DNA of 64,000 bases from Mycolicibacter heraklionensis (GCF_001021505.1 NZ_LDPO01000017.1:56091-120090); one strand, 5' to 3'. Shown: positions 34,788-45,406, counted from the first letter of the stretch. Notes: a model not told the origin generated them from the letters alone. Translations and numbers: made by a program.

Positions 34788-35573
34788 CTATTCGAAAACC
34801 AGCCGGACTGAACCCAGCCCGGAAAACTCGGCGACACAGTCGTCCCCGGCGTGTACGTCGATGGCCCGGGTCGCGGTGCCCGGCAAGACAATGTCGCCTG
34901 CCTTCAACCGCACCCCAAAGCTTTCCACCTTGCGAGCCAGCCAGGCCACCGCGGTGACCGGGTTGCCCAGCACCGCGTCACTGCGGCCTTGGGCGACCAC
35001 CTCGCCGTTCTTGGTCAGCGCCGCATCGATGTTCTTGATATCGATGTCACCCGGCTTGACCCGCTGCTTGCCCAGCACGAATCCCGCCGACGAGGCGTTG
35101 TCGGCGATGGTGTCGCAGAGTTTGATCTTCCAGTCGCTGATCCGGCTGTCGATCAATTCGATCGCCGGGGCGAAGGCCTCGGTGGCGGCCAGCACGTCCT
35201 CCTCGGTGCAGTCCGCGCCCGGCAGATCCTCGGCCAGAATGAACGCCACTTCCACCTCGACCCGCGGGTAGAGGTAGTTCGACGCCTTGACCGGCTTGTC
35301 CTCGAACACCTGCATCTCGTTGAGCAGGTGGCCGTAGTCCGGTTCGTCGACGCCCATCATCTGCTGCATCGCCTCGCTGGACAGGCCGACCTTGTGTCCC
35401 ACGACGCGGGCTCCCTCGGCGATCCGCTGGCGAATGTTGATCAGCTGGATCTCATAGGCGTCGACGACGTCAATGCCGGGCTGAGCCGCCGTCAACGGAG
35501 AGATCGGAACCCGACTCCGCTCCGCTTGCGCCAACTCGGCAGCGAGTTCCTCACGGATCTGGGCGCTGAGCAT
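34788..35573 (-). CDS. hsaE: 2-hydroxypentadienoate-type hydratase HsaE
   Basis: The 261-residue protein matches HsaE (Rv3536c), same length. It belongs to the fumarylacetoacetate-hydrolase-fold hydratases, with VGHKVGLSSEAMQQMMGVDEPDYGHLL and the acidic metal site in YPRVEVEVAFILAEDLPG. It hydrates the dienoate from ring A/B cleavage to the substrate of HsaF. ATG 35573 is chosen over a longer frame because it gives the conserved MLSAQIREELAAELAQAE start and lies just downstream of the operator region. Confidence 0.93.
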   Translation of the reverse strand: MLSAQIREELAAELAQAERSRVPISPLTAAQPGIDVVDAYEIQLINIRQRIAEGARVVGHKVGLSSEAMQQMMGVDEPDYGHLLNEMQVFEDKPVKASNYLYPRVEVEVAFILAEDLPGADCTEEDVLAATEAFAPAIELIDSRISDWKIKLCDTIADNASSAGFVLGKQRVKPGDIDIKNIDAALTKNGEVVAQGRSDAVLGNPVTAVAWLARKVESFGVRLKAGDIVLPGTATRAIDVHAGDDCVAEFSGLGSVRLVFE

Positions 35574-35633
35574 CTTCGATGGTCCCCTCGGGTGGTGTTG
35601 AGCGGGTGAAAACGTGCCGTTCAGCGGCAATTC

Positions 35634-35647
35634 TATAACGTGTTCTA
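35634..35647. promoter_or_regulatory. KstR-type operator upstream of hsaE-hsaG-hsaF
   Basis: TATAACGTGTTCTA fits TnnAACnnGTTnnA, 61 bp upstream of the hsaE start. The rest of the 35574-35772 gap shows nothing else clear apart from the GH31 gene's ribosome site. Confidence 0.85.
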
Positions 35648-35772
35648 AAACGCCAACACTGAGACGAGGCCGTAGCCCCGTAGCGACCCGGACGTGATCT
35701 GTACCCGTCAGGATCTGCCGATGGAACAACTGTCAGGACAACAGTCCACTTTGTGAAACCCTCGGAGGCGGC

Positions 35773-38004
35773 GTGCGGTCGATGGCCATCATGACCAGTA
35801 TCGCCCTGGCCGCCGTAGCGATCGCGACCGTCCCACCCCCGGCAGCGCTGCCGGACGCCGGCGAGCTGAGCTTTGCCGGCCCCGGATTCACCGTGCGCGT
35901 CAATCAGACACCATTTGCCATGCAGGTGCTCAACTCCTCTGGTCAACCGGTTTTGACGCAGGTGCCCAGCAACGGTGGGCCGCGACTGGTCAAGAACGAA
36001 GCCCAGAAGCCGCTGGGTGTGACCCCTTCCGAGTGGCTGTTTCCCACCCGGTACACGCCATTCACCTTCACCGTGGGTACGTCCTCGGCGACCCCGTTTC
36101 TCATCAGCCCGTTGTGGGTGGGTGACCTATGGGAGGCCTCCAGCTGCGGGATGCAGTACGCGGCCACCGGAGTGCTTTCCACTCGCCCCTTGCCGCAGGG
36201 CCTGGAGCTGACGCTCAGTACCGACGACCCGTCGGGTCGGACCCTGGGGGTGACGCTCAGCGAGGACTCCGGCCGGCTGCGGGTGTCGGTCATCCCCAGC
36301 AGCACCCAGGGCATCGTCGCGATGGGAGACAGTTTCGCGTCGCCGACCGGTGAGCGGTTCGCCGGCTTCGGCGGCCTGCACAACGGACTGGATCAGCATG
36401 GGGGCCGATTCACCAACTGGGTGCAGGAGGCCAACGTCGGCGCCGGGCCATTGGCACCGGTGTTCAATGTCCTGATGGCCAGCTCCGGCGGCCCGCACTA
36501 TCTGTTCCCCGGCGGTCCGAGGGCCGCCTACTACGTGCAACCACAGTTCACCTCCACCGCGGGCTACGGCTTCCTACTGGCCCAGACCGAGCTGGCCGAC
36601 TGGCATCTGGACTCCGATCGCCCCGACGCCTGGCACGTCAACGTCGCCGCCGCGCACCTGGACTATGAGGTCGCCGTCGGCGACCCGGGACAGGTGATCA
36701 GTGCACTCAGCGCGGCCAACGGCCGCCATCGCGTCCCGCCGGCATGGGCGCTGGGCACCCAGTTGGACCGCCGCATCGTGACCGGGCAGACCGGGGACGA
36801 CTACGCGGCGGTCGTCCGCAGCGACCTGGCCAACATCGTGGCCTACAACCTGCCGATCACCGCCTACCGCCCCGAGGCCTGGATGACCCTGGACCCGGCG
36901 GTCCTACGCCAACTGATCAGCGAATTCGGTTCGCACGGTATTCACGTGCTGCTCTACACCCGCAGCTTCGTCAGCATGGATCCGCTGCGCAACACCTCCC
37001 CGGCGGACTACCGGTACGCGGTGGCCAACAACTACGTGGCGACCCACGCCAATGGCAAGCCCTACATCGTCGGCTCCCCCAACCAAGCGCTCGGCGGACA
37101 GGCCGCCGTCATCGACTTCACCAACCCGGCCGCCAAAGCCTGGTTTCAACGCACCGTGATCGAGGAGTTGGAGACCGGGGCGGACGGTTTCATGAGCGAT
37201 TTCGGCGAACAGACCCTGCCCGACATGCATTTCGCCAACGGGCAGACCGGGGCCACCATGCACAACGCCTACCCCGCGCTGTACCAGCAGGCCGTCCGCG
37301 AAGCGGTGGAGTCCTTCGAGCAGTCACATCCGGGCCGCCACATCTGGTTCTACAACCGCGCGGGCTATACCGGGTCGACCGGCTTCGAAGGTGGCAACTT
37401 CCCGGGCGACGAGAGCACCGACTTCTCGGTGGCCTCTGGCCTGGCCGCACTCATCCCGGACATGCTCAACCGGGGCCTGGCCGGCGCCTATGGCTATGGC
37501 ACCGACATCGGCGGTTACCAGGACCTGCTGGCCGGCCCCACTCCCAAGGAGCTGTTCGTGCGGTGGTCTCAGATGGCTGCCCTGTCACCGATCATGCGGG
37601 TACACGGGGCGCACTCGGGCACCCACATGCCGTGGGACTACGACCAGGAGACGTTGGACACCTTCCGGCAGCTCGCCGAGCTGCGCCAGCGGGCCATCCC
37701 GTTGATCTCCGCCACCTGGGCCACCGCGGCCAGCACGGGCGTGCCGCTGTCCCGGCCGGTATGGCTGGCCGCACCCGACGACCCCCGGGCATGGGCGGCC
37801 GACCAGGAATGGATGATCGGGTCCGACGTCCTGGTCGCCCCGGTCGTCACCCAGGGCGCCACCTCGCGGAAGGTCTATTTCCCGCCCGGTTGCTGGACAC
37901 GGAAAGACAGCGATGGAAGCTACACCGGCCCCTCCGAGGCCACCGTGGCAGCGCCGCTCACAGACCTGCCCTACTTCGCCCGCTGCAACACCGGCGGCTT
38001 CTGA
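35773..38004 (+). CDS. Secreted GH31 glycosidase, possibly sulfoquinovosidase-like
   Basis: The 743-residue protein begins with a signal-like stretch (MAIMTSIALAAVAIATVPPPAA). GH31 layout follows: an N-terminal beta-sandwich, then the catalytic barrel with the nucleophile in MSDFGEQ (Asp at about 476) and the acid/base in FPGDEST (Asp at about 546), spacing about 70. The DFGE form is that of YihQ-type sulfoquinovosidases rather than the WIDMNEP of classic alpha-glucosidases, but the Arg/Trp/Tyr sulfonate-binding set was not checked. The start is GTG 35773 after GGAGG; an ATG at 35782 is possible. It lies between hsaE and the P450 and shows no sterol link. Confidence 0.8.
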   Translation: MRSMAIMTSIALAAVAIATVPPPAALPDAGELSFAGPGFTVRVNQTPFAMQVLNSSGQPVLTQVPSNGGPRLVKNEAQKPLGVTPSEWLFPTRYTPFTFTVGTSSATPFLISPLWVGDLWEASSCGMQYAATGVLSTRPLPQGLELTLSTDDPSGRTLGVTLSEDSGRLRVSVIPSSTQGIVAMGDSFASPTGERFAGFGGLHNGLDQHGGRFTNWVQEANVGAGPLAPVFNVLMASSGGPHYLFPGGPRAAYYVQPQFTSTAGYGFLLAQTELADWHLDSDRPDAWHVNVAAAHLDYEVAVGDPGQVISALSAANGRHRVPPAWALGTQLDRRIVTGQTGDDYAAVVRSDLANIVAYNLPITAYRPEAWMTLDPAVLRQLISEFGSHGIHVLLYTRSFVSMDPLRNTSPADYRYAVANNYVATHANGKPYIVGSPNQALGGQAAVIDFTNPAAKAWFQRTVIEELETGADGFMSDFGEQTLPDMHFANGQTGATMHNAYPALYQQAVREAVESFEQSHPGRHIWFYNRAGYTGSTGFEGGNFPGDESTDFSVASGLAALIPDMLNRGLAGAYGYGTDIGGYQDLLAGPTPKELFVRWSQMAALSPIMRVHGAHSGTHMPWDYDQETLDTFRQLAELRQRAIPLISATWATAASTGVPLSRPVWLAAPDDPRAWAADQEWMIGSDVLVAPVVTQGATSRKVYFPPGCWTRKDSDGSYTGPSEATVAAPLTDLPYFARCNTGGF

Positions 38005-39264
38005 TCACCGACCGCCGGTGTAGTCGACGTTCCAGTGCTTGACGGCGTTGAGCCAGCCCGAACGCAGTCGCTGCGGGCGGTCCAGGGGCTTGAGGTCGGG
38101 GATGTTGTCGGCGATCGCGTTGAAGATGCAACCGATGGTCATCCGCGCCAGATGTGTGCCGATGCAGTAGTGCGCACCGGTGCCGCCGAATCCGACATGC
38201 GGGTTGGGGTCACGCAGGATGTTGAACTCCTGCGGCTTGTCGAACACCGCCTCGTCGAAGTTGGCCGCCCGGTAGAACATCACCACCCGCTGACCTTTCT
38301 TGATTAACGTGCCGTTCAGGTTGTGATCGCGGGTCGCGGTGCGCTGGAACGACGTCACCGGAGTGGCCCAGCGCACCACCTCGTCAGCGGTGGTCTCCGG
38401 GCGCTCCTTCTTGAACAGCTCCCATTGGTCGGGATGTTCGGTGAACGCCATCATTCCCTGGGTGATCGAGTTGCGGGTGGTCTCACTGCCGGCCACCGCC
38501 AGCAGGATGATGAAGTAGCCCAACTCGTCGTCGTTGAGCTTCTCGCCGTCGAGATCCGCCTCGACCAGCGTCGTCACGATGTCATGGCCGGGGTTCTGCC
38601 GCTTCATCTCGGCCAGCTTGAGCCCGTAGGTGATGATCTCGATCGCGGAATTGGCGGGGTCGTAGTGCGCGAACTCGGGGTCGTCATACGAGGTCATCTG
38701 GTTGGTCCAGTCGAACAGCTTGCCGCGATCCTCCTGCGGCACTCCCATCAGCCCCGCGATCGCCTGCAGCGGCAGCTCGGCGGCCACCTCCACCACGAAG
38801 TCCCCGGTACCCCGAGCCAGTGCCTCCTTGGTGATCGCCTGCGCCCTGGCCTGCAAGTCATCGTGCAGCGGCAGGATGTGCCGCGGGGTGAAGCCCCGCG
38901 AAATGATCCGGCGCTGCCGGGTGTGCTTCGGGGCGTCCTGATTCAGCATCAGGATCCGCTGCGCGTCGAGCTGTTCACGGGTTGTTTCGTCGTGGAACCT
39001 GGGGATGGCACCGTTCATCTCGCTGGAGAACACGTCGTCGAGGCGCGAGATCTCTTTGACGTCCTCATGCCGGGTGATCGCCCAGTAGCCGCCGTCCTTG
39101 AATCCGCCGCTCTTGTCGTCGGGTTGCTCGATCCACTTGATCGGCTCGCTGCGCCGCAGTTCGGCGAATTCCGCGTCGGGCAGTCGCTCGGCATAGATAT
39201 CCGGGTCGGTGAGGTCGAAACCGGCCGGAAGGCTAGTGGTTGACGAGAGAGTAGGGCTGGCCAC
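38005..39264 (-). CDS. Second CYP125-family cytochrome P450
   Basis: The 419-residue protein resembles CYP125, the sterol 26/27-hydroxylase: LPAGFDLTDPDIYAERLPDAEFAELR at the start, the I-helix AVAGSETTRNS, the K-helix DEVVRW and the heme loop FGGTGAHYCIGTHLARM. The canonical cyp125, next to fadE28, is elsewhere (50801-52048); this paralogue lacks the usual CPVAH tail. Several mycobacteria carry two CYP125 enzymes with different sterol preferences. GTG at 39264 with GAGGAG upstream. It faces kstD across two KstR-type operators. Confidence 0.88.
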   Translation of the reverse strand: MASPTLSSTTSLPAGFDLTDPDIYAERLPDAEFAELRRSEPIKWIEQPDDKSGGFKDGGYWAITRHEDVKEISRLDDVFSSEMNGAIPRFHDETTREQLDAQRILMLNQDAPKHTRQRRIISRGFTPRHILPLHDDLQARAQAITKEALARGTGDFVVEVAAELPLQAIAGLMGVPQEDRGKLFDWTNQMTSYDDPEFAHYDPANSAIEIITYGLKLAEMKRQNPGHDIVTTLVEADLDGEKLNDDELGYFIILLAVAGSETTRNSITQGMMAFTEHPDQWELFKKERPETTADEVVRWATPVTSFQRTATRDHNLNGTLIKKGQRVVMFYRAANFDEAVFDKPQEFNILRDPNPHVGFGGTGAHYCIGTHLARMTIGCIFNAIADNIPDLKPLDRPQRLRSGWLNAVKHWNVDYTGGR

Positions 39265-39377
39265 GATGAGGACTCCTCACTACTGAACCGTTGGCAAACA
39301 CGATACGTTCTCGTGTCAGTAAAGCATGCCCTCACCTGAGACGAAAGGGCAGAAAGGCCCTCCGTCGAAGGCAAAAC

Positions 39378-39391
39378 TGAAACACGTTCTA
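39378..39391. promoter_or_regulatory. KstR-type operator, P450 side of the kstD intergenic region
   Basis: TGAAACACGTTCTA fits TnnAACnnGTTnnA. It is 113 bp upstream of the P450 start and about 137 bp upstream of kstD, and is one of two sites in this divergent gap. Confidence 0.75.
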
Positions 39392-39513
39392 CCGTGTCAT
39401 GATGCCGGTCTGACCTGGCCGGAACCGATCGGTTATCAGCAGGGTAGAGAACGGTTATCCGGGACGCGCCCGAGCAAAACACCCGGCCAACTGGCGCCCG
39501 GGCGGGGCAATTC

Positions 39514-39527
39514 TATAACGTGTTCTA
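39514..39527. promoter_or_regulatory. KstR-type operator immediately before the kstD start
   Basis: TATAACGTGTTCTA fits TnnAACnnGTTnnA and ends a single base before the kstD ATG at 39529. A repressor here would cover the start codon region. The same 14-mer occurs upstream of hsaE. Confidence 0.85.
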
Positions 39528-39528
39528 C

Positions 39529-41223
39529 ATGGCCGAACAGGAGTACGACGTCGTCGTGGTCGGAAGCGGCGGCGCCGGGATGGTCGCCGCCCTCACTGCC
39601 GCCCACCAGGGACTGTCCACCATCGTCATCGAGAAAGCCGCCCACTACGGCGGTTCGACCGCTCGCTCCGGTGGCGGCGTGTGGATCCCCAACAACGAGG
39701 TGCTGCGGCGCGCGGGCGTCAAGGATGACGCCCAAGCCGCTCGCACCTATCTGCACACCATTATCGGGGACGTGGTTCCGGCCGAGAAGATCGACACCTA
39801 CCTGCAGCGCGGGCCGGAGATGTTGTCGTTCGTGCTGAAGAACTCGCCACTGAAGATGTGCTGGGTTCCCGGTTACGCCGACTACTACCCCGAGCAGCCG
39901 GGCGGCAAGCCCACCGGCCGCTCGATCGAGCCCAAGCCGTTCAACGCCAAGAAGCTGGGCGCCGACATGAACGGCCTGGAGCCGGCCTACGGCAAGGTGC
40001 CGCTGAACGTCGTTGTCATGCAGCAGGACTACGTCCGGCTCAACCAGCTCAAGCGCCACCCGCGCGGCGTGCTGCGCAGCCTGAAGGTGGGCGCCCGCAC
40101 CATGTGGGCCCAGGCCACCGGCAAGAACTTGGTCGGCATGGGCCGCGCACTGATCGCGCCGCTGCGCATCGGCCTGCAAAGGGCCGGGGTTCCGGTGCAG
40201 CTCAACACCGCGTTGACCGACCTCTATGTGGAAGACGGCGTGGTCCGCGGTGTCTACGTCCGTGAAGCGGGCGAGTCCGAATCGAGTGAGCCGCGGCTGA
40301 TCCGCGCGCGGCGCGGGGTCATCCTGGCCAGCGGCGGATTCGAGCACAACGAGCAGATGCGGGTGAAGTACCAGCGCGCCCCGATCACCACCGAGTGGAC
40401 GGTGGGCGCGAAGGCCAACACCGGCGAGGGCATCCTGGCCGGCGAGAAGCTCGGTGCCGCACTCGACATCATGGAGGACTCCTGGTGGGGCCCGACGGTG
40501 CCGCTGCCGGGATCGCCGTGGTTCGCGCTCTCGGAGCGCAACTCGCCCGGGTCGATCATCGTGAACATGGCCGGCAAGCGGTTCATGAACGAGTCGATGC
40601 CCTACGTCGAGGCCTGCCACCACATGTATGGCGGCCAATACGGCCAGGGCCCCGGCCCCGGTGAGAACATCCCGGCCTGGCTGATCTTCGACCAGCGCTA
40701 CCGCAACAACTACATCTTCGCGGGATTGCAGCCGGGCCAAAAGATCCCGAAGAAGTGGCTGGAGTCCGGGGTGATCGTGTCCGCCGACACCCTGGACGAG
40801 CTGGCGGCCAAGACCGGCGTGCCGGCCGCCGCACTGGCCGCCACCGTCGAGCGGTTCAACGAGTTCGCCCGCACCGGCGTGGACGAGGACTTCCACCGCG
40901 GCGAGAGCGCCTACGACCGCTACTACGGCGACCCGACCAACAAGCCGAACCCCAACCTGGGCCAGATCGCACAGGGCCCGTTCTACGCGGCCAAGATGGT
41001 GCCGGGCGACCTGGGCACCAAGGGCGGCATCCGCACCGACGTGAACGGCCGGGCGCTGCGTGACGACGGCAGCGTGATCGCGGGGCTGTACGCGGCAGGA
41101 AACGTGAGTGCCCCCGTGATGGGCCACACCTATCCGGGTCCGGGCGGCACCATCGGACCCGCCATGACGTTCGGCTACCTGGCCGCCCTCGACATCGCCG
41201 GCTCACAGTCCGGGAGGGCCTAA
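39529..41223 (+). CDS. kstD: 3-ketosteroid delta-1-dehydrogenase KstD
   Basis: The 564-residue flavoprotein matches KstD (Rv3537). The FAD-binding VVGSGGAGMVAALTAAHQGLSTIVIEKA lies at about residues 10-37, GGSTARSGGGVWIPNNEV follows, and the C-terminal YAAGNVSAPVMGHTYPGPGGTIGPAMTFGYLAA holds residues around the substrate. It introduces the C1-C2 double bond of ring A, which with KshA opens ring B. ATG 39529 is chosen to fit the family start. The operator is directly before it, so transcripts probably have little or no leader. It is followed 3 bp later by hsd4B. Confidence 0.95.
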   Translation: MAEQEYDVVVVGSGGAGMVAALTAAHQGLSTIVIEKAAHYGGSTARSGGGVWIPNNEVLRRAGVKDDAQAARTYLHTIIGDVVPAEKIDTYLQRGPEMLSFVLKNSPLKMCWVPGYADYYPEQPGGKPTGRSIEPKPFNAKKLGADMNGLEPAYGKVPLNVVVMQQDYVRLNQLKRHPRGVLRSLKVGARTMWAQATGKNLVGMGRALIAPLRIGLQRAGVPVQLNTALTDLYVEDGVVRGVYVREAGESESSEPRLIRARRGVILASGGFEHNEQMRVKYQRAPITTEWTVGAKANTGEGILAGEKLGAALDIMEDSWWGPTVPLPGSPWFALSERNSPGSIIVNMAGKRFMNESMPYVEACHHMYGGQYGQGPGPGENIPAWLIFDQRYRNNYIFAGLQPGQKIPKKWLESGVIVSADTLDELAAKTGVPAAALAATVERFNEFARTGVDEDFHRGESAYDRYYGDPTNKPNPNLGQIAQGPFYAAKMVPGDLGTKGGIRTDVNGRALRDDGSVIAGLYAAGNVSAPVMGHTYPGPGGTIGPAMTFGYLAALDIAGSQSGRA

Positions 41224-41226
41224 GAC

Positions 41227-42087
41227 ATGCCGATCGATCTGAAAGCGGCACTCGGCGCCGAGTTCGGCGCTACTGAATTCTCCTGGACCGCAACAAATGT
41301 GCAGCTCTATAACCTGGCGCTGGGCGCCGGGTCGGACCCGATGGACCCGCGTGAGCTGAGCTATGTGGTGGACGGCAAGCCGCAGGTGCTGCCGACCTTC
41401 GGCTGCGTCGCAGCGTCGTTCAACGAGGTGGACCCGCCGAAGGTGAGCTGGCCCGGTGTCGAGATCGACCTGGCCAAGATCCTGCACGCCTCGGAGAAGG
41501 TGACCGTGCCCGCGCCGCTGCCGCCGTCCGGCAGCGCCCGCGCGATCAGCCGCATCGTCGAGGTGTGGGACAAGGGCAAAGCCGCGGTGGTGGTGCTGGA
41601 GACCTCGGTGACCAGCACCGACGGCACGCCGCTGTGGACGCAGCACCGGTCCATCTTCGCCCGCGGCGAGGGTGGCTTCGGCGGTGAGCGCGGTCCGTCC
41701 ACCTCGAGCGAACTACCGGACCGGGCACCGGATTTCGAGATCGACATCCCGGTGTCCCCGCAGCAGGCACTGCTGTACCGGCTCTGCGGCGACCGCAACC
41801 CGTTGCATTCGGACCCGGCCTTTGCGGCGGCGGCGGGCTTCGACCGGCCGATCCTGCACGGGCTGTGCACCTACGGTATGACCTGCAAGGCAGCGGTGGA
41901 CACCGCGCTGGACGGTGACGCCGGCGCGGTTCGCTCCTTCGGCGCCCGGTTCGCCGGCGTGGTCTTCCCGGGCGAGACCCTGCGGGCCCGGCTGTGGAAA
42001 GACGGCGACCGACTGGTGGGCAATGTGGTGGCACCCTCGCGTGAGGACGCCGCCATCCTCAACGATGTGGAGCTTGTTTCGGCCTAG
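41227..42087 (+). CDS. hsd4B: MaoC-like 2-enoyl-CoA hydratase, Rv3538-like
   Basis: The 286-residue double-hotdog protein matches Rv3538, same length. The N-terminal half carries YNLALGAGSDP. The C-terminal half has the hydratase-2 motif LYRLCGDRNPLHSDPAFAAAAGF, with the catalytic Asp/His pair, then PILHGLCTYG. It hydrates sterol side-chain enoyl-CoA in a beta-oxidation round before FadA5. It begins 3 bp after the kstD stop and is cotranscribed. Confidence 0.92.
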   Translation: MPIDLKAALGAEFGATEFSWTATNVQLYNLALGAGSDPMDPRELSYVVDGKPQVLPTFGCVAASFNEVDPPKVSWPGVEIDLAKILHASEKVTVPAPLPPSGSARAISRIVEVWDKGKAAVVVLETSVTSTDGTPLWTQHRSIFARGEGGFGGERGPSTSSELPDRAPDFEIDIPVSPQQALLYRLCGDRNPLHSDPAFAAAAGFDRPILHGLCTYGMTCKAAVDTALDGDAGAVRSFGARFAGVVFPGETLRARLWKDGDRLVGNVVAPSREDAAILNDVELVSA

Positions 42088-42168
42088 TTAGACCCCCGGC
42101 TCCCCAGCCGGCCACCCGCGCGTGGCACCTAATTGAAAATGACTTTCATCTTCGATATGGTGGGCGCC

Positions 42169-43668
<1,500 letters not shown>

Positions 43669-43678
43669 ACGAAGCCGG

Positions 43679-45298
43679 TCAGGGGATATCGGGCAGCAGG
43701 TTGGCCAGGTCTTCCAGCGCGCCCGGGAACAGGTTCACCAGATTGATCAGGTTGAGCCCCACCGCCTCCACGACGGGCGCGACGATGCCGAAGCCGATTC
43801 CGAGCGGCAGCAGTGCGGTGGCAGCCGCCAGCGCCTCTCCGATTCCGCCCAGGAGATTGCCGTCCGCGGCCTCTTGCGCGAGGTAGCTGATGGCGACCGA
43901 CGGCAAGGTGGTGAGCAGCGCGTTGAACGTGTCGGCGATCGGGAGCAGGGCCGCGTAGTCGTTCGACACGTTGGCGATGAGGGCGTTGAAGATCTCCATG
44001 GGCGGCGAGTCAATCGTCACGCCCGAAATCGAGCCCGGGACAGCGTTGTTGAGCAGGTTCAGACCCACCTGCACCATCTCACCCCACGTCGGGGTCGGGT
44101 TGCCGACGGTGCCGCCGACCACCCGGTACGCCGTCTCCAGCAGCCCCTGCAGCGCCGGCGTGTCGAGGACCGACGTGGGCTGGTAGGTCGCCGGGTCTTG
44201 CAGATCCCGGATGGCATCGTTGATTCCCTGTTGCACGCCGTTGCCCAGCGCGGTGGCGACCTCGGCCCAGTCGAGATTGGTCGGGAACAGGCCGAAAGTG
44301 GTTGGCGCACTGGCATCGGTGACCTCGCACCAGGCTTCGGTGATGCAGCCGTAGCCCAGGTTCACCAGTATCGAGGTGGCGGGTTCCAGGAGGTCGTAGA
44401 GGGGCTTTCCCAGGACCGGCAGAAACTGCAGCGGGGCCAGTAGCGGTAGGGTCTCCGCGGGAATCATGTAGTAGTTGGTCAAGCTGTCGGCCGCCGTGGG
44501 CAGTTGGATCGCATCCTGGATCTGCTCGGCCTCCAGGCCCAGATATGCGCCGTGCGAGAAGCCCATGCCGAGAAAGGCGTTGAGGTCGGCGAGGAAGTTG
44601 ATCGGGTAGCGCGGAAAGTCGGCGAAGCCGTCGTATTCGATCGTGTAGATGTTCGTCGGGTAGAGGTCGGCCGGTGTCGCGCCGCTGAACGTGAGGCCGA
44701 AGCTGGGGATGGTGGGGCTGGCGCCGTCGATCGGGACGTTGAAGCGCTCCAGGATGCCCCCGTCTGGATTGGCAGGGTTACCGAGCATGACGAAGTGCAC
44801 GTAGTCACTGGGCACGCCTTGCGCGGCAAGCAGTTTCATCGCTTCTGTCTCGACGACAGCGCCCTGGGAGTAGCCGAACACCACGACGGGGTTTGCGGCG
44901 TCGACGTGGCCGCCGGCGATCTGCTGCGCGATCGCGGTCGCCAGGACTTGCCCGCCCTGGGCGAATGACTCGTCGGTGGTCAGGTTCTTCACGCCGGTCA
45001 GCGGCCACAACGACTCGGGGGTGACGACAGCTTGGGTGGTGCCGCCGAAACCGCGTGGTGCCAGGTAGTACGTTTCGGCGGCGTCCACGTAACCGGCGGG
45101 GGGAATGGGCAGGCCGCTGGCGCCCACGATCAGCGCGGTGCCGTTGCCGAGCGGAGAGTCCGCGGTATTACCGCTGGCCAGCCGGACCGCACGCGCCTGC
45201 AGGTCGGGTGCCGACGAACCCGCCGGCGGAGCCCCGATCAGGCCGCCGCCCACGATCACCACGCCGGTGGCGAGGCAGCTGCCCAACGACCGGATCAT
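43679..45298 (-). CDS. Secreted PE-PPE-domain serine hydrolase
   Basis: The 539-residue protein has a cleavable signal peptide (SLGSCLATGVVIVGGGLIGAPPAGSSA) instead of a PE or PPE N-terminus. A PE-PPE alpha/beta hydrolase domain follows from about 50 to 280. The nucleophile elbow GYSQGAVVETEAMKLL puts Ser at about 145. VMLGNPANPDGGILERF and YTIEYDGFADFPRYPINFLADLNAFLG match the usual PE-PPE blocks. Members are esterases or lipases of the cell envelope. The last ~200 residues are Leu/Ala rich. A strong AAGGAGG lies before ATG 45298. It is divergent from a TetR gene across a 108-bp gap with an inverted repeat. Confidence 0.87.
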   Translation of the reverse strand: MIRSLGSCLATGVVIVGGGLIGAPPAGSSAPDLQARAVRLASGNTADSPLGNGTALIVGASGLPIPPAGYVDAAETYYLAPRGFGGTTQAVVTPESLWPLTGVKNLTTDESFAQGGQVLATAIAQQIAGGHVDAANPVVVFGYSQGAVVETEAMKLLAAQGVPSDYVHFVMLGNPANPDGGILERFNVPIDGASPTIPSFGLTFSGATPADLYPTNIYTIEYDGFADFPRYPINFLADLNAFLGMGFSHGAYLGLEAEQIQDAIQLPTAADSLTNYYMIPAETLPLLAPLQFLPVLGKPLYDLLEPATSILVNLGYGCITEAWCEVTDASAPTTFGLFPTNLDWAEVATALGNGVQQGINDAIRDLQDPATYQPTSVLDTPALQGLLETAYRVVGGTVGNPTPTWGEMVQVGLNLLNNAVPGSISGVTIDSPPMEIFNALIANVSNDYAALLPIADTFNALLTTLPSVAISYLAQEAADGNLLGGIGEALAAATALLPLGIGFGIVAPVVEAVGLNLINLVNLFPGALEDLANLLPDIP

Positions 45299-45351
45299 CG
45301 CGACCTCCTTGCCGGAGCACTTCGCCTACCGTTCACCGACGAATAGAACGG

Positions 45352-45387
45352 CACCGTAGCATTGCTGACGAGGCGAATGCAACGGTG
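45352..45387. promoter_or_regulatory. Inverted repeat between PE-PPE hydrolase and TetR genes
   Basis: Arms CACCGTAGCATT (45352-45363) and AATGCAACGGTG (45376-45387) match at 11 of 12 positions around a 12-base spacer. The site is 53 bp upstream of the hydrolase ATG and 19 bp upstream of the tetR ATG, a fitting place for a TetR operator controlling both. Confidence 0.55.
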
Positions 45388-45406
45388 GCGTAAACTTTGG
45401 ATCGTT

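Noticed and set aside
38005..39264. Considered naming this the canonical cyp125
   Set aside because: The P450 at 50801-52048 has the conserved position next to fadE28 and fadA5 and the CPVAH tail, so this one is treated as a paralogue.
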